From Planctomicrobium piriforme (GTDB lineage: Bacteria > Planctomycetota > Planctomycetia > Planctomycetales > Planctomycetaceae): DNA of 64,000 nucleotides. Shown in pieces: positions 27,559 to 36,451 of this stretch. The stretch lies in assembly GCA_945860955.1 (NCBI GenBank), contig CAMATH010000017.1, forward strand, positions 1 to 64,000, read 5' to 3'. A model generated the notes under the pieces. The model was not told the DNA's origin and searched no databases. It saw only the letters and a program-made list of their open reading frames with translations. A program made the translations under genes and the position numbers. How positions within the stretch are numbered: position 1 is the stretch's first letter; the number at the start of each line of letters is the position of its first letter.

Positions 27559-29238
27559 TCACCGTTCTGGAGACGAGGGAGCGGAATCCGATGTGAACTG
27601 GAACGAGTACACATCTCCATCATTCACCACCATGCGGATCCGAACAGGCAGGTTGGCAAGTCGGCCCACATCCCCCGAGTCGTTCCAGGTGACCGACCGA
27701 TTCAGAGTATCACCGAACAATTCATCACAATCATCCAGTGCGAAGCCGCGAATGGGTGTCCCATTGGAGTCCTGCAATTCCACCAGGACCGAACCGACCG
27801 CTGATGTGGCGAAGTTGAGCGACAGACGATTTCCCTCGAAAATCAGCGGTTTCGAGACAATTTCGCCCGGCTTCGCCGATGAATGCAGCGAGACGAAACC
27901 ATCAACCCGTAATGTGAACCGCCGCAACCGCGGTTTTTTCCAATGATCTTCCCCCACGTAAAGCGACAATTCATTCGGTGCAGTCGGGTCGTCAGCCGGC
28001 GTTTCTATCAGCCCCAACCCCTGAAATCCATCGCCGTACAACCAATTGTCCTTACGTTCCGGACCGGGTCGCACAAACGCTTCATTCCACCGTCGAAAGG
28101 TGACCCCGTCGCGGCTGGCCATGAACAGTCCGTCTGTGATCGCCAGGCCGTAACGTGGTGACAACGACATGCGGTTTTCGCGGTGTTTCTGGTCGGGAAG
28201 TGTGCGCAGTGCGGACTCGGAAAAATTCCGTTCGATATACCGGCTGGGAAAGCCCAGGAACAAATGCGGAGCGCGTCCATACGGTCGAATCTGATTGGTG
28301 TAGAGTGGCTCGTCGGGGGAATCGACGAATTCGATTGGTTTCGGTTCACTCCAGGTACGGAAGTCCGGGGAGGTGGCGACGCGAATGTCGCGTATACCAG
28401 CGGCGGCTGTCGTCACACGATCGCCGGATTTCTGCGGCGAGTTCTCGCCTTCTCGCGACGTTCGCCTACGTTCGGTCACCGGCTGTTTACCGTGGTGGAA
28501 ATCACGAATGTAGCACCAGTAATGTCCCCGTCGCGGATCCCAGAAGGCGTTGTTCTGAGTATCAAACTTACCCTGTGTGATGATTGGCTTGTCCGAAAGA
28601 TACGACCAGTGAAGACCGTCCATCGACTTCAGGGCGAGTAACCCTCCGGGGCCGGCCGCCACAGCTTTGTACAGCTCCGTTGGTGGACAGGCGGGGTTGC
28701 TATCCTTAAACGGGGTGAAGTTGTCGAGATTCGGACCGGTCCAGACGATGTTGTTCTGTTTGGAGCCGTTGTATTCGATGAGTCCCAAAACAGGCCGCAC
28801 CCAGTGAATTCCATCGCGACTTTCGGCGTAGCAGGCGACGACCGGGCGGGGGACGATGTCTTTGGCGTCTTCGCTAATGACATTGACCGCCATGTAGTAC
28901 ATTCGGATCACGTCGCCATCACGAAACACGGTGGGGTAGCCACTGGTCGTGCCATCCCAGGGGGAATCGCGAGTGTAGTCGAGTACAATTTCCCGCGGCG
29001 TCGGAGAGTGCAACTTCAATTCCAAGCCGGAGTTCTTCTCGATCAGATAGTCGTCAACGAACAATTCGCGTCGACCACCAATCAAAATGGACGCAGTTTC
29101 AGTTTGCTCGGCCCGGGCGATCTCCCACCGGAAAACCACCAGCAAAGTCCCCAGAAGCAATTGCTGAAAGAAGAATCTCGAGGAGGGCGAAGACAGACTC
29201 GGAGGTACTTTGGAAGGACTGCCAATTGCGGGCCGCAT
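27559..29238 (-). CDS. Exported GH32/GH43-like five-bladed beta-propeller protein
   Basis: The ATG at 29238 is preceded by AGGAG 8 nt away on the coding strand and is clearly better than the upstream in-frame start at 29352; it gives 559 residues. The N-terminus has a signal sequence (FFFQQLLLGTLLVVF followed by an ARA-type cleavage region). The mature part opens GGRRELFVDDYLI and contains DGTTSGYPTVFRDGD, YMAVNV, AESRDGIHW and SMDGLHWS, the blade pattern of GH32/GH43/GH68-like furanosidase folds common in planctomycetes. A C-terminal beta-sandwich (about 430-540) resembles the GH32 C-terminal module. The protein likely acts on an extracellular carbohydrate, together with the sialidase-like protein encoded 3 bp downstream. 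Confidence 0.8.
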   Translation of the reverse strand: MRPAIGSPSKVPPSLSSPSSRFFFQQLLLGTLLVVFRWEIARAEQTETASILIGGRRELFVDDYLIEKNSGLELKLHSPTPREIVLDYTRDSPWDGTTSGYPTVFRDGDVIRMYYMAVNVISEDAKDIVPRPVVACYAESRDGIHWVRPVLGLIEYNGSKQNNIVWTGPNLDNFTPFKDSNPACPPTELYKAVAAGPGGLLALKSMDGLHWSYLSDKPIITQGKFDTQNNAFWDPRRGHYWCYIRDFHHGKQPVTERRRTSREGENSPQKSGDRVTTAAAGIRDIRVATSPDFRTWSEPKPIEFVDSPDEPLYTNQIRPYGRAPHLFLGFPSRYIERNFSESALRTLPDQKHRENRMSLSPRYGLAITDGLFMASRDGVTFRRWNEAFVRPGPERKDNWLYGDGFQGLGLIETPADDPTAPNELSLYVGEDHWKKPRLRRFTLRVDGFVSLHSSAKPGEIVSKPLIFEGNRLSLNFATSAVGSVLVELQDSNGTPIRGFALDDCDELFGDTLNRSVTWNDSGDVGRLANLPVRIRMVVNDGDVYSFQFTSDSAPSSPER

Positions 29239-29397
29239 GATCGGGACTCCTGCATTGTATGGGAAGAGAAGTGCCCGCGCTCGGATCGCACAGCAACACA
29301 CGACGCGCCATACTCGGGTCTCACCCGCACGATCGACCACAATCTGCCCCAAGGCGAGGGAGAAGAATCGGATTCAAGTCCGATTCAAAATAGCGAC

Positions 29398-30408
29398 TTA
29401 TGACTCCTTCAGGCAACGCGCGAGTTCTTCCATCTCAACCCGGCTGCCGACCGCCATCGGGGTGCGTTCGTGGATGCTGGTCGGCTCAATCTCCAAAATC
29501 CGTCGAAATCCATCGGTCGCGATGCCACCCGCTTGCTCAACCAGAAACGCGATCGGGGACGCTTCGTACAGCAGCCTCAGTTTTCCGCCGGGATTCTCCG
29601 CAGTCGGGGGGTACAGAAAGATTCCCCCCTTGAGAAGTGTCCGATGCACGTCGGCGACCATCGAGCCGATGTAGCGCGACGAATAGCGTTTGCCGTTCAG
29701 TCCATGCCGCAGATTGTCGAGAAATTTCTGATAGCCCGCGGAAAACGAATCGCGGTTCGCTTCGTTGACCGAATAGTACTTTCCCTGTTCGGGCATCCGC
29801 ATGTCTTCATGCGAGAGGACATACGCGCCGATCGCCGGATCGAGGGTGAAGCCGTGTACTCCCCGACCGACACTGTAGACCAGAATCGTCGACGAGCCAT
29901 AGACCACGTAGCCCGCGGCGACCTGCTTGGTGCCGGGCTGCATCAACCAACGGTCAACATCATGGTAGTCCGCGTTTTCCGGACGTTTCAGAATGGAAAA
30001 CGTGGTTCCCACACCGACTCCAACGTCAATGTTCGAACTTCCGTCCAGGGGATCAAAAATGACGGCATATTTCGCGTCGGGCGTGGCGTGCTTGATCGTG
30101 ATCGGCTTTTCATTCTCTTCCGACGCGAGAATGCCAATGCTCTCGCGAACGCTGAGATTGTGGTGCAGCACCTCGTTGGCATAAACGTCGAGCTTCTGCT
30201 GAATCTCCCCCTGCACATTGACGTTGCCAAACTCCCCCAGAATGTCAGAGAGGCCCGCCCGTTGCACTTTCGCCTGAATCATCTTCGTCGCGAGTGTCAC
30301 TCCCGAGAGCAGCCACGAAAACTCCCCCGAAGCCCCCGGGAACTTGCGCTGGTCCTGGAGGATGTGTTGTTGAACGGTGACGATCGGTTTGCGGTCGGAT
30401 GCGGTCAT
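29398..30408 (-). CDS. fbp: Fructose-1,6-bisphosphatase class 1
   Basis: I use the ATG at 30408 (336 residues, MTASDRKPIVTVQQHI), which matches the usual start; an extension to 30522 has no family similarity. The metal-binding signature FDPLDGSSNIDVGVGVG (about 105) is complete, as are GYVVYGSSTILVYSVG and GKLRLLYEASPIAFLVEQAGG near the C-terminus. The enzyme hydrolyses fructose-1,6-bisphosphate in gluconeogenesis in the cytoplasm. It is transcribed toward the beta-propeller pair, with about 160 bp between, and away from the GT2 gene 144 bp upstream. Confidence 0.97.
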   Translation of the reverse strand: MTASDRKPIVTVQQHILQDQRKFPGASGEFSWLLSGVTLATKMIQAKVQRAGLSDILGEFGNVNVQGEIQQKLDVYANEVLHHNLSVRESIGILASEENEKPITIKHATPDAKYAVIFDPLDGSSNIDVGVGVGTTFSILKRPENADYHDVDRWLMQPGTKQVAAGYVVYGSSTILVYSVGRGVHGFTLDPAIGAYVLSHEDMRMPEQGKYYSVNEANRDSFSAGYQKFLDNLRHGLNGKRYSSRYIGSMVADVHRTLLKGGIFLYPPTAENPGGKLRLLYEASPIAFLVEQAGGIATDGFRRILEIEPTSIHERTPMAVGSRVEMEELARCLKES

Positions 30409-30552
30409 GAACAAAAGTGAAGTTGGAGCGGAAGAACGAGCGACTTGGGGAGTGTAACGAGCTTTGACCGGTTCGCCACTTCGTGGGGAGGAATTACCGC
30501 TCCCGGGGATGGCGACTCCCACGAATTCCGGCTGAAGAGATTCGGCGATGGT

Positions 30553-31338
30553 TTACCCGCCGAACAGCCCCAAACGAAAAATGATCCACAACGCCAGCAG
30601 TCCCTCCCGGAGGCTGATTTTTGAAGATCCGTGTCGCCGCTCTTCATAAATGAACGGCGTCTCAGCAAGTCGCGCCCCAACATTTTTCAGACGGTAGAGC
30701 AGCTCTTCTTCCACCGCGTAGCCCCGCGACAAAAATCGGGAGAAATCGACCCGCTTCAAGACGGAGACCCGAAAGCAGCGAAATGCCCCACTGCAATCGC
30801 GAGTCGACAATCGCAGAAAGACCCGTGAATACAGATTGATCGCCTGGCTCATCAAATGCCGCTTCCACGGCCAGCCGACGATTCCTCCCCCCGCGACATA
30901 GCGGGATCCAATCGCCACGTCGCAGGCGGGGGCGAGTGCCAACAGATCGGGAATGTAACGGGGCGGGTGACTGAAGTCGGCGTCGAGATTCAAAACCCAG
31001 GAATAGTCGTGGTCGACCGCGTATTTCAACGCCGCCAGTGTCGCGGTCCCCAATCCCATTTTTCCCGGACGATGCAGCAAATGCACTCGCGAATCGCGCC
31101 CGCTCCATTCCCGGACAAAGTCGCTGGTTCCGTCGGGCGAATTGTCATCCACCACCAGGATGTCGGCCTGGGGAGCCCCCTTCCAGATCTCAGGCAGTAA
31201 AGCTGCGACGTTGTCACGCTCGTTGTAGGTACAAAGCGTGACGAGCAGGCGTTCCTGGGTCACACGGAACCCCGCTGTGTCGAGTTTGTTCGATGGTTGC
31301 GATTCTGGGAATAACCGGCGCGTCGGAACACACGACAT
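30553..31338 (-). CDS. Polyprenol-monophosphomannose synthase-like glycosyltransferase (GT2)
   Basis: A 261-residue GT-A-fold GT2 enzyme. Motifs are LVTLCTYNERDNVAALLPEI (about 31-50), VVDDNSPDGTSDFV with the nucleotide-binding Asp pair, and LNLDADFSHPP, the DxD-type metal site of dolichol/polyprenol-phosphate mannose synthases. GSRYVAGGGIVGWPWKRHLM is also typical. It has no C-terminal membrane helices, as in the soluble DPM1-type enzymes. The product would be a polyprenyl-phosphate sugar (most often mannose) used as donor for periplasmic glycosylation; the sugar is inferred. About 100 bp separate it from the upstream TPR gene on the same strand. Confidence 0.9.
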   Translation of the reverse strand: MSCVPTRRLFPESQPSNKLDTAGFRVTQERLLVTLCTYNERDNVAALLPEIWKGAPQADILVVDDNSPDGTSDFVREWSGRDSRVHLLHRPGKMGLGTATLAALKYAVDHDYSWVLNLDADFSHPPRYIPDLLALAPACDVAIGSRYVAGGGIVGWPWKRHLMSQAINLYSRVFLRLSTRDCSGAFRCFRVSVLKRVDFSRFLSRGYAVEEELLYRLKNVGARLAETPFIYEERRHGSSKISLREGLLALWIIFRLGLFGG

Positions 31339-31437
31339 TGAACCGGAGATATGACCGTTTGAAAGCGATCCTCTGTAACCGCCTCCTGACGGGCGCGGCT
31401 CGGCGAATTCTTCTCGTTATCGGCCGCGTGTTCAAAA

Positions 31438-32550
31438 TCAGTCGGGGGGCTGTGGAACCGGCGCGTCGTCCAACGGTTTTCGGCGAGCGGCGCGCGGCGG
31501 AGCAGGTGAAGGCGCAAGTTGTTCGATCGGTTCGGGCGGTGGTGAGATGCGCTCGCGCGCGGCGTTGGCGACTTGACGTGGTTCGAGAAACCGTCCGGCG
31601 GGAGATGTCCCCTCGGTGAGTTCCATTGCGGTCTCGAAAAACTTCCGCGCCGGTTCCATGTCTTCATTAAAGTAGAGCAATACCCCCAGCAGGAACAACC
31701 GATCGGGGTCACGAATGTCCTGCCGAACCCAGCCAGAGGCCCGCCCCAGCAACGTCACCCGGGCGATTTCGTTGTTGGGGCCGAACAGCTCCTCCAGTCC
31801 CGGTCCATGTTTTGGCCACTCGGGATCGAGCAGAAGCCCTCGCTTCAATTGCACCACGCCCTGCGACAATTCTCCCATCGCCGCCAGCGCGATCCCCATT
31901 CGCAATCGCGGTTCAGGTAGATCGGGCGCGGCCTGCGCCGCCTGGCGGTATTTGCCAACGGCCGCCAGATACTCCGCGCGACGCAGCAGGTCATCCCCCT
32001 GGGCTTGCAGCCGCAGACTCTTCCGGCGTTGTTCGACGTTTGACCGCTTCAGAAACAGTGGTGGATTGTCCTGATCGGGTTGCTCTTCCACCGGCACCGC
32101 GGCCTGTGCATTGCCATTCGCGCCAGGATTGTGATTGCCTTCCGGAGGGGACTTCCCGTCCGCTGGCTGCCGGGCGTTTCGTAGGCGATCGGCAAGGCGC
32201 ATTGGGGCCGGTCCGATCACCGCGGGAGGATTCGGACCAAATCCAAAATCTTCCGCCGGCAGGTAGACCGGGTACCCGGCGTTGAATCCATAGGCCCAAT
32301 TCGGCCCATACACGGCATAGGGAACGACTGGGCCGTGATACATCGTGAAGCTGCCCGAGGGTCCGCTCAACGAGAATCCGCCGTATTCGCGACCCAAAGA
32401 GTACCCAGACCCATGAGTCGAATACCCGTTGACCGAATAGCCAGGATGGCCATTGCCCGTCGCTCGGCCGTACCGCGAGATCGGATCGCCTGCGACCGCA
32501 GGAACGGACGCCGTCAGCGACAGCGCCAACCACACCACGTTTCGACGCAT
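31438..32550 (-). CDS. Exported TPR-repeat protein with Gly/Tyr-rich N-terminal region
   Basis: The ATG at 32550 is preceded by GGAGG at good spacing and opens a signal peptide (MRRNVVWLALSLTASVPAVA), giving 370 residues; the frame extends to 32652 without support. Residues 20-115 are Gly/Tyr/Pro-rich (GYSTHGSGYSLGREYGG) and likely disordered or surface-exposed. Residues about 175-330 contain tetratricopeptide units (LRRAEYLAAVGKYRQAAQAA; LGVLLYFNEDMEPARKFFET). A Pro/Arg-rich tail ends the protein. It is probably a periplasmic scaffold; no enzyme signature is present. Confidence 0.85.
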   Translation of the reverse strand: MRRNVVWLALSLTASVPAVAGDPISRYGRATGNGHPGYSVNGYSTHGSGYSLGREYGGFSLSGPSGSFTMYHGPVVPYAVYGPNWAYGFNAGYPVYLPAEDFGFGPNPPAVIGPAPMRLADRLRNARQPADGKSPPEGNHNPGANGNAQAAVPVEEQPDQDNPPLFLKRSNVEQRRKSLRLQAQGDDLLRRAEYLAAVGKYRQAAQAAPDLPEPRLRMGIALAAMGELSQGVVQLKRGLLLDPEWPKHGPGLEELFGPNNEIARVTLLGRASGWVRQDIRDPDRLFLLGVLLYFNEDMEPARKFFETAMELTEGTSPAGRFLEPRQVANAARERISPPPEPIEQLAPSPAPPRAARRKPLDDAPVPQPPD

Positions 32551-32611
32551 GGCAATCCTCCAGATCGGCTCCCCTAGCACTCTCCAGCGGGGCGACGGGG
32601 TCCCCCCCGCG

Positions 32612-33970
32612 TCACGCCAGTTCGGGGAGCGCCTTGTACTTATTCTGATCAATCAGAAACTGCGGACGCCCTTGCAGGTCGCGCAGCGTCAGGTGATCGA
32701 CATTGATCCCCAGGTTGCGATACAGCGTCGCAAACACCTCCTGAAAATGAACGGGCCGATCGCTGGCGAACTCACCCAGACGATTGGTGGCACCAATCAC
32801 CTGCCCCGCCTTGATTCCCCCTCCCGCGAGCAGAGCGGACGACACCTGTGGCCAGTGGTCGCGGCCGGCGTCCTTATTCACTTTGGGCGTCCGCCCGAAC
32901 TCACCCCAGCAGACGACGCTGATATCGTCGAGCATGCCGCGTTCTTCCAGATCCTGGACCAGGGCAACCAGTCCCTGATCGAGCAGTGGCATGTCTTCAC
33001 GCCCCTGCTTGAAGTTCGCGCCATGCCAATCCCAGCGACTGAACGCCAGTGTGACACACCGCGCGCCGGCCGAGATCAGCCGACGGGCGACCAGGAAGTT
33101 GTCGATCAGTCGGGGACCACCATCGTCCCGCAACTGATTCACACCGCGACCATACCGGTCACGCAGTTTTTGGTCTTCCAGATCAAGGTTCAGCGCCTCG
33201 GCGAGTTTGCTTGACGTGAGTACACCGAATGCCTGCTGGGTAAAGGCGTCCGTCCCCGCATACTGGCCCGAGGAATCGCATTCTTTGCGGAAACGATCGA
33301 GCGCCGACAACACCGTCCGGCGGTCCCCCAGGCGGTCGAGCGTGACACCGTTCAGAATGAGGTCGTCTTTTCCCTCGGCGTTGGGGGTGAATGGAGCATG
33401 CGCTACCCCCAGGAACCCGGGGACACCATTGTCGGCCCAGGGCATGTGTCCCATTCGAGGCGAGAGCCCGATAAACGGGGGCATGGCAGGTTCGACGGGA
33501 CCGTAGACCTTGGAGAGGACCGACCCCATTGAGGGGAAGCCACCACCTGGTTGCCGGTCGCGCTTGTTCCAGCCGGTCAAACACTGGTACGCGTAGTGAT
33601 CCCCCGACGCCCCGACCATCGAACGGATCGGGACGAATTTCTGCATATTCGCCGCGATCTGCGGGAACATCTCACTGATTTCGATTCCCGGAACACTGGT
33701 GGGAATCGCCGAGAATTCGCCCCGAATTTCGGATGGGGCATCCATTTTCACATCCCACATGTCCTGGTGGGGGGGGCCGCCAGGCAGGAAGATCATGATG
33801 ATCCCCTTGTGACCGCTTTTCTTCCCCGCCGCCTGCTCAGCCTTCAGCACCTCGGGGAGCGCGAGTCCCCCCATCGCCAAACCGCCGATCTTCATGAACG
33901 TGCGGCGGGAGACTCCGTCACAAAACCGTCCGGCGCGACCGGCGGGACGGGGACCGAGAATGGTAAGCAT
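32612..33970 (-). CDS. DUF1501 family exported protein
   Basis: A 452-residue DUF1501 protein. The ATG at 33970 has AAGGG 7 nt upstream. The N-terminus holds a twin-arginine-type signal ([19 protein letters not shown]), and the alkaline-phosphatase-like fold carries [45 protein letters not shown] and [22 protein letters not shown], the family's conserved blocks. The family is usually encoded beside DUF1549/DUF1553 proteins and is presumed to work with them on an exported substrate; here no such gene is adjacent. It is divergent from the ABC-2 permease. Confidence 0.95.
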   Translation of the reverse strand: MLTILGPRPAGRAGRFCDGVSRRTFMKIGGLAMGGLALPEVLKAEQAAGKKSGHKGIIMIFLPGGPPHQDMWDVKMDAPSEIRGEFSAIPTSVPGIEISEMFPQIAANMQKFVPIRSMVGASGDHYAYQCLTGWNKRDRQPGGGFPSMGSVLSKVYGPVEPAMPPFIGLSPRMGHMPWADNGVPGFLGVAHAPFTPNAEGKDDLILNGVTLDRLGDRRTVLSALDRFRKECDSSGQYAGTDAFTQQAFGVLTSSKLAEALNLDLEDQKLRDRYGRGVNQLRDDGGPRLIDNFLVARRLISAGARCVTLAFSRWDWHGANFKQGREDMPLLDQGLVALVQDLEERGMLDDISVVCWGEFGRTPKVNKDAGRDHWPQVSSALLAGGGIKAGQVIGATNRLGEFASDRPVHFQEVFATLYRNLGINVDHLTLRDLQGRPQFLIDQNKYKALPELA

Positions 33971-34315
33971 CGTGCGACCCTTCCAAGGGATGGAAAGACA
34001 TGGACTCTTCTTGATCTATCGTATCGACCCAGAGTCCTATGTCAATATCCTCAGACCTGCTGTGCGCCCCCGCGAAGCGATGAGTCGACCGGTGGATGGT
34101 AGACACGGCAGCGGCCTGGCAGTTTTTCGTTGTCGCACCCGAAACCTAAAAATTCCGCACTGGACGCAGCCAATCCGGTCGAGGCAGGCGATTCACCTCA
34201 GGAAACCTCACGCAGTGCGGTTCCGCACGCTACGGATATCCTATCTGATCACGTGTCACAGTCACTGCGGTTCACCAGATTGACGGATCCCCATTCGGCG
34301 AGGGAAACTCTTCGC
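33971..34315. promoter_or_regulatory. Divergent intergenic region, DUF1501 / ABC permease
   Basis: About 345 bp with no trusted gene. A small palindrome GTGCGGTTCCGCAC lies near 34216-34229. An open frame runs back from the permease to a TTG at 34130 but lacks a ribosome site. Promoters for both neighbours are expected here; no boxes are clear. Confidence 0.4.
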
Positions 34316-35164
34316 ATGACTTCCTCAAAGACCAACGCCATTTCGAGGGTTCCCGCAGAGTCGACCGGTTCCACGCCAATCGCTCGGCGGTTCGAACTGA
34401 TCGCGCTCCTGGCCCGCAAAGAATGGAACATCCGCTACCGCAGCGCGAAACTCGGTTACGCGTGGGCCGTGGTGCAGCCGTTGATGTTGATGGCGGTGCT
34501 GCTTGCGGTCTTCGGCTACGTCGTCCCGCTGGATCGCGAGCGTTTTCCTGAGACATCTCCGTACCCGTTGTTCCTGCTCTCGGGCTTGTTTCCCTGGCAC
34601 TTCGCCTCAGTCGCGTTCAGCAGCGCGACCCCTTCGTTTCCGAATAGCCGCAAGCTGGTGTTGCTGGCCGGTTTTCCGCGTGAGGTGTTGCCCCTCGGGG
34701 TCGTCGCGGCTCACCTGGTCAACCTGATCTGTACCCTGCCTCTCCTGATACCGCTCTATGTGTATTACGAGGTGTGGCCGACTGGTTGGATTCTGCTGCT
34801 CCCGGTGGCGATCGCGCTGCAGACAGTAATTCTGGGGGCGATGGCGGTGATCGCCGCTTTGTCGTGTGTGCGGTTCACGGATACATTTTTTCTGGTTCAG
34901 GCGCTTCTACTTCCCTGGTTCTACGCGACACCGGTGTTCTATCCCCGGATCGCCGCCGGCAGGTTCGCCCCTTTGCTCTGGCTGAACCCGTTGACCGGGG
35001 TGTTTGAACTGTACCGCAAAGCGTTGATGCCCGACTGGCCCGGCTGGCTGGACGGGGGGGTTCTGGGCTGTGTCGTGGTTTCCTGCGGATGGGCGATTGT
35101 GCTGTCTTGGATCGCCACCCATATTCTCCGCAGAATGCAACGGACGATCGCCGACTGGATGTAG
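34316..35164 (+). CDS. ABC-2 type transporter permease (polysaccharide/O-antigen export type)
   Basis: The ATG at 34316 gives 282 residues. The cytoplasmic start LIALLARKEWNIRYRSAKLGYAW is the hallmark of the Wzm/KpsM/TagG permease family, followed by six hydrophobic segments (VVQPLMLMAVLLAVFGYVVP; LFLLSGLFPWHF; YATPVFYP; LWLNPLTGVFELYRKAL). These permeases pair with an ATPase (Wzt/TagH) to export glycans across the inner membrane. No ABC ATPase gene is present anywhere in the window, so the partner must be encoded elsewhere. The dolichol-phosphate-mannose-synthase-like gene and exported carbohydrate proteins lie nearby. Confidence 0.92.
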   Translation: MTSSKTNAISRVPAESTGSTPIARRFELIALLARKEWNIRYRSAKLGYAWAVVQPLMLMAVLLAVFGYVVPLDRERFPETSPYPLFLLSGLFPWHFASVAFSSATPSFPNSRKLVLLAGFPREVLPLGVVAAHLVNLICTLPLLIPLYVYYEVWPTGWILLLPVAIALQTVILGAMAVIAALSCVRFTDTFFLVQALLLPWFYATPVFYPRIAAGRFAPLLWLNPLTGVFELYRKALMPDWPGWLDGGVLGCVVVSCGWAIVLSWIATHILRRMQRTIADWM

Positions 35165-35258
35165 AGAGGCATCGCGTGTCGATTGAGTTGTAACTTAACT
35201 TCATTTACCATCTGTTTGCATCAACACTGTTCTTCGCGTTCGTCCTTCGGAACTTTCA

Positions 35259-36359
35259 ATGCCTGAGTTCGTAGTGGGTTTGCGGCTCTCCGCACTGAGT
35301 CTCGCAGTCGACGCAGACGCTGGCTCGGCTCAGATCTCGACCGTGTGGGTGCTGGTCGCGCAGTGTGTGTTGATCATGTGCTCCTCACTCGTGGGGGGCT
35401 ACATTCCCTCGTTGATGAAACTAACGCACCGGCGAATGCAGTTTCTGATCAGCCTGGTGGGTGGGTTGATGCTGGGTGTGGGTGTGCTGCATCAATTGCC
35501 GCACGGATACGGCATCGCCCGCGACGGTGGTCTGGGACTCGACTGGTGTACCCGCTGGCTGTTGGGAGGGATGGTTCTCACCTTCTTTCTAATGCGCTGG
35601 TTCCACTTTCACGCTCACGTTGGCAGCCCCAGCGAGTTTGACGAAACCGAGGGAGAGTCGAAGGGGCATGATCATGATCATAGCCATGATCACGACCATT
35701 CCCACGACCACGATTGCGCTCATTCCCACGCGCACGGCCACGATCACGCCCCGTTCCGCAGCGCGAGCTGGTTCGGAATTCTGATTGGCCTGTCGATTCA
35801 CACGTTGCTCGACGGAATCGCGCTGGCGGCCCATGTGGAAGCCGACGCGTCACACGATGGGATGCACTTCGACAAGACATTCCTGTTGGGAATTGGCACA
35901 TTTCTTGGCGTCGCCCTGCACAAGCCCCTTGACTCGCTTTCGATCACCACACTGATGGCCAGTCGCGGCTGGTCGCGGCGGGCACAGTTGATCGTCAACG
36001 CCGGCTACGCGCTGATGTGCCCGCTGGGGGTCGTCCTGTTCCATTACGGCGTCACCCGTTTCAGCGGTCATCACGCGGCGTTTGTTTCCGCCGCCATGTC
36101 GGCCGCCGCCGGCGTCTTTATCTGTATCGCCCTCAGCGATCTGCTCCCAGAAATCGAGATGCACTCGCACGATCGGCTGGGGCTGTCGGCGACCTTGGTC
36201 GCGGGCGTCATACTCGCCTGGGCGATTGGGTTCCTGGAGCCTGCCCACAGCCACGATCACGCCGACGGACCAAACATCGACATCGAAGCGATCGAGAAAG
36301 TCCGCCCGCGACACGACCATCCCCACCCCCGCGAAGCCCCGGCGACGCACAAGGAATAG
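35259..36359 (+). CDS. ZIP family divalent metal transporter
   Basis: A 366-residue membrane protein with about eight hydrophobic segments. The long cytoplasmic-type loop (about 135-166) is very rich in His and Asp (HDHDHSHDHD repeats), typical of ZIP zinc sensors. Transmembrane segment IV has SIHTLLDGIALAAH with the HxxxDG metal site and segment V has HKPLDSLSITTLM. A second His cluster (AHSHDHADG) lies near the C-terminus. The substrate is most likely zinc or another divalent cation moving into the cytoplasm. The gene follows the ABC permease after 94 bp but need not share its function. Confidence 0.93.
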   Translation: MPEFVVGLRLSALSLAVDADAGSAQISTVWVLVAQCVLIMCSSLVGGYIPSLMKLTHRRMQFLISLVGGLMLGVGVLHQLPHGYGIARDGGLGLDWCTRWLLGGMVLTFFLMRWFHFHAHVGSPSEFDETEGESKGHDHDHSHDHDHSHDHDCAHSHAHGHDHAPFRSASWFGILIGLSIHTLLDGIALAAHVEADASHDGMHFDKTFLLGIGTFLGVALHKPLDSLSITTLMASRGWSRRAQLIVNAGYALMCPLGVVLFHYGVTRFSGHHAAFVSAAMSAAAGVFICIALSDLLPEIEMHSHDRLGLSATLVAGVILAWAIGFLEPAHSHDHADGPNIDIEAIEKVRPRHDHPHPREAPATHKE

Positions 36360-36410
36360 TCGGCCACCGCTGCAATTCAGTGTCTCTCCCGCGGCGTTTG
36401 ATGATGCCAC

Positions 36411-36443
36411 GGACCACCCTACCCGTTGCCGAGCAGGGTGTCC
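36411..36443. terminator. Hairpin between convergent ZIP and SpoIID genes
   Basis: GGACCACCCT (36411-36420) pairs with AGGGTGTCC (36435-36443) over nine base pairs with a one-base bulge and a 14-nt loop. It lies between two converging stop codons, which suits a bidirectional terminator; no strong T-tract follows. Confidence 0.4.
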
Positions 36444-36451
36444 CGATACGC

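Noticed and set aside
35640-35755. Short DNA repeat array
   Set aside because: The CATGAT/CACGAC repeats only encode the His/Asp-rich loop of the ZIP transporter.
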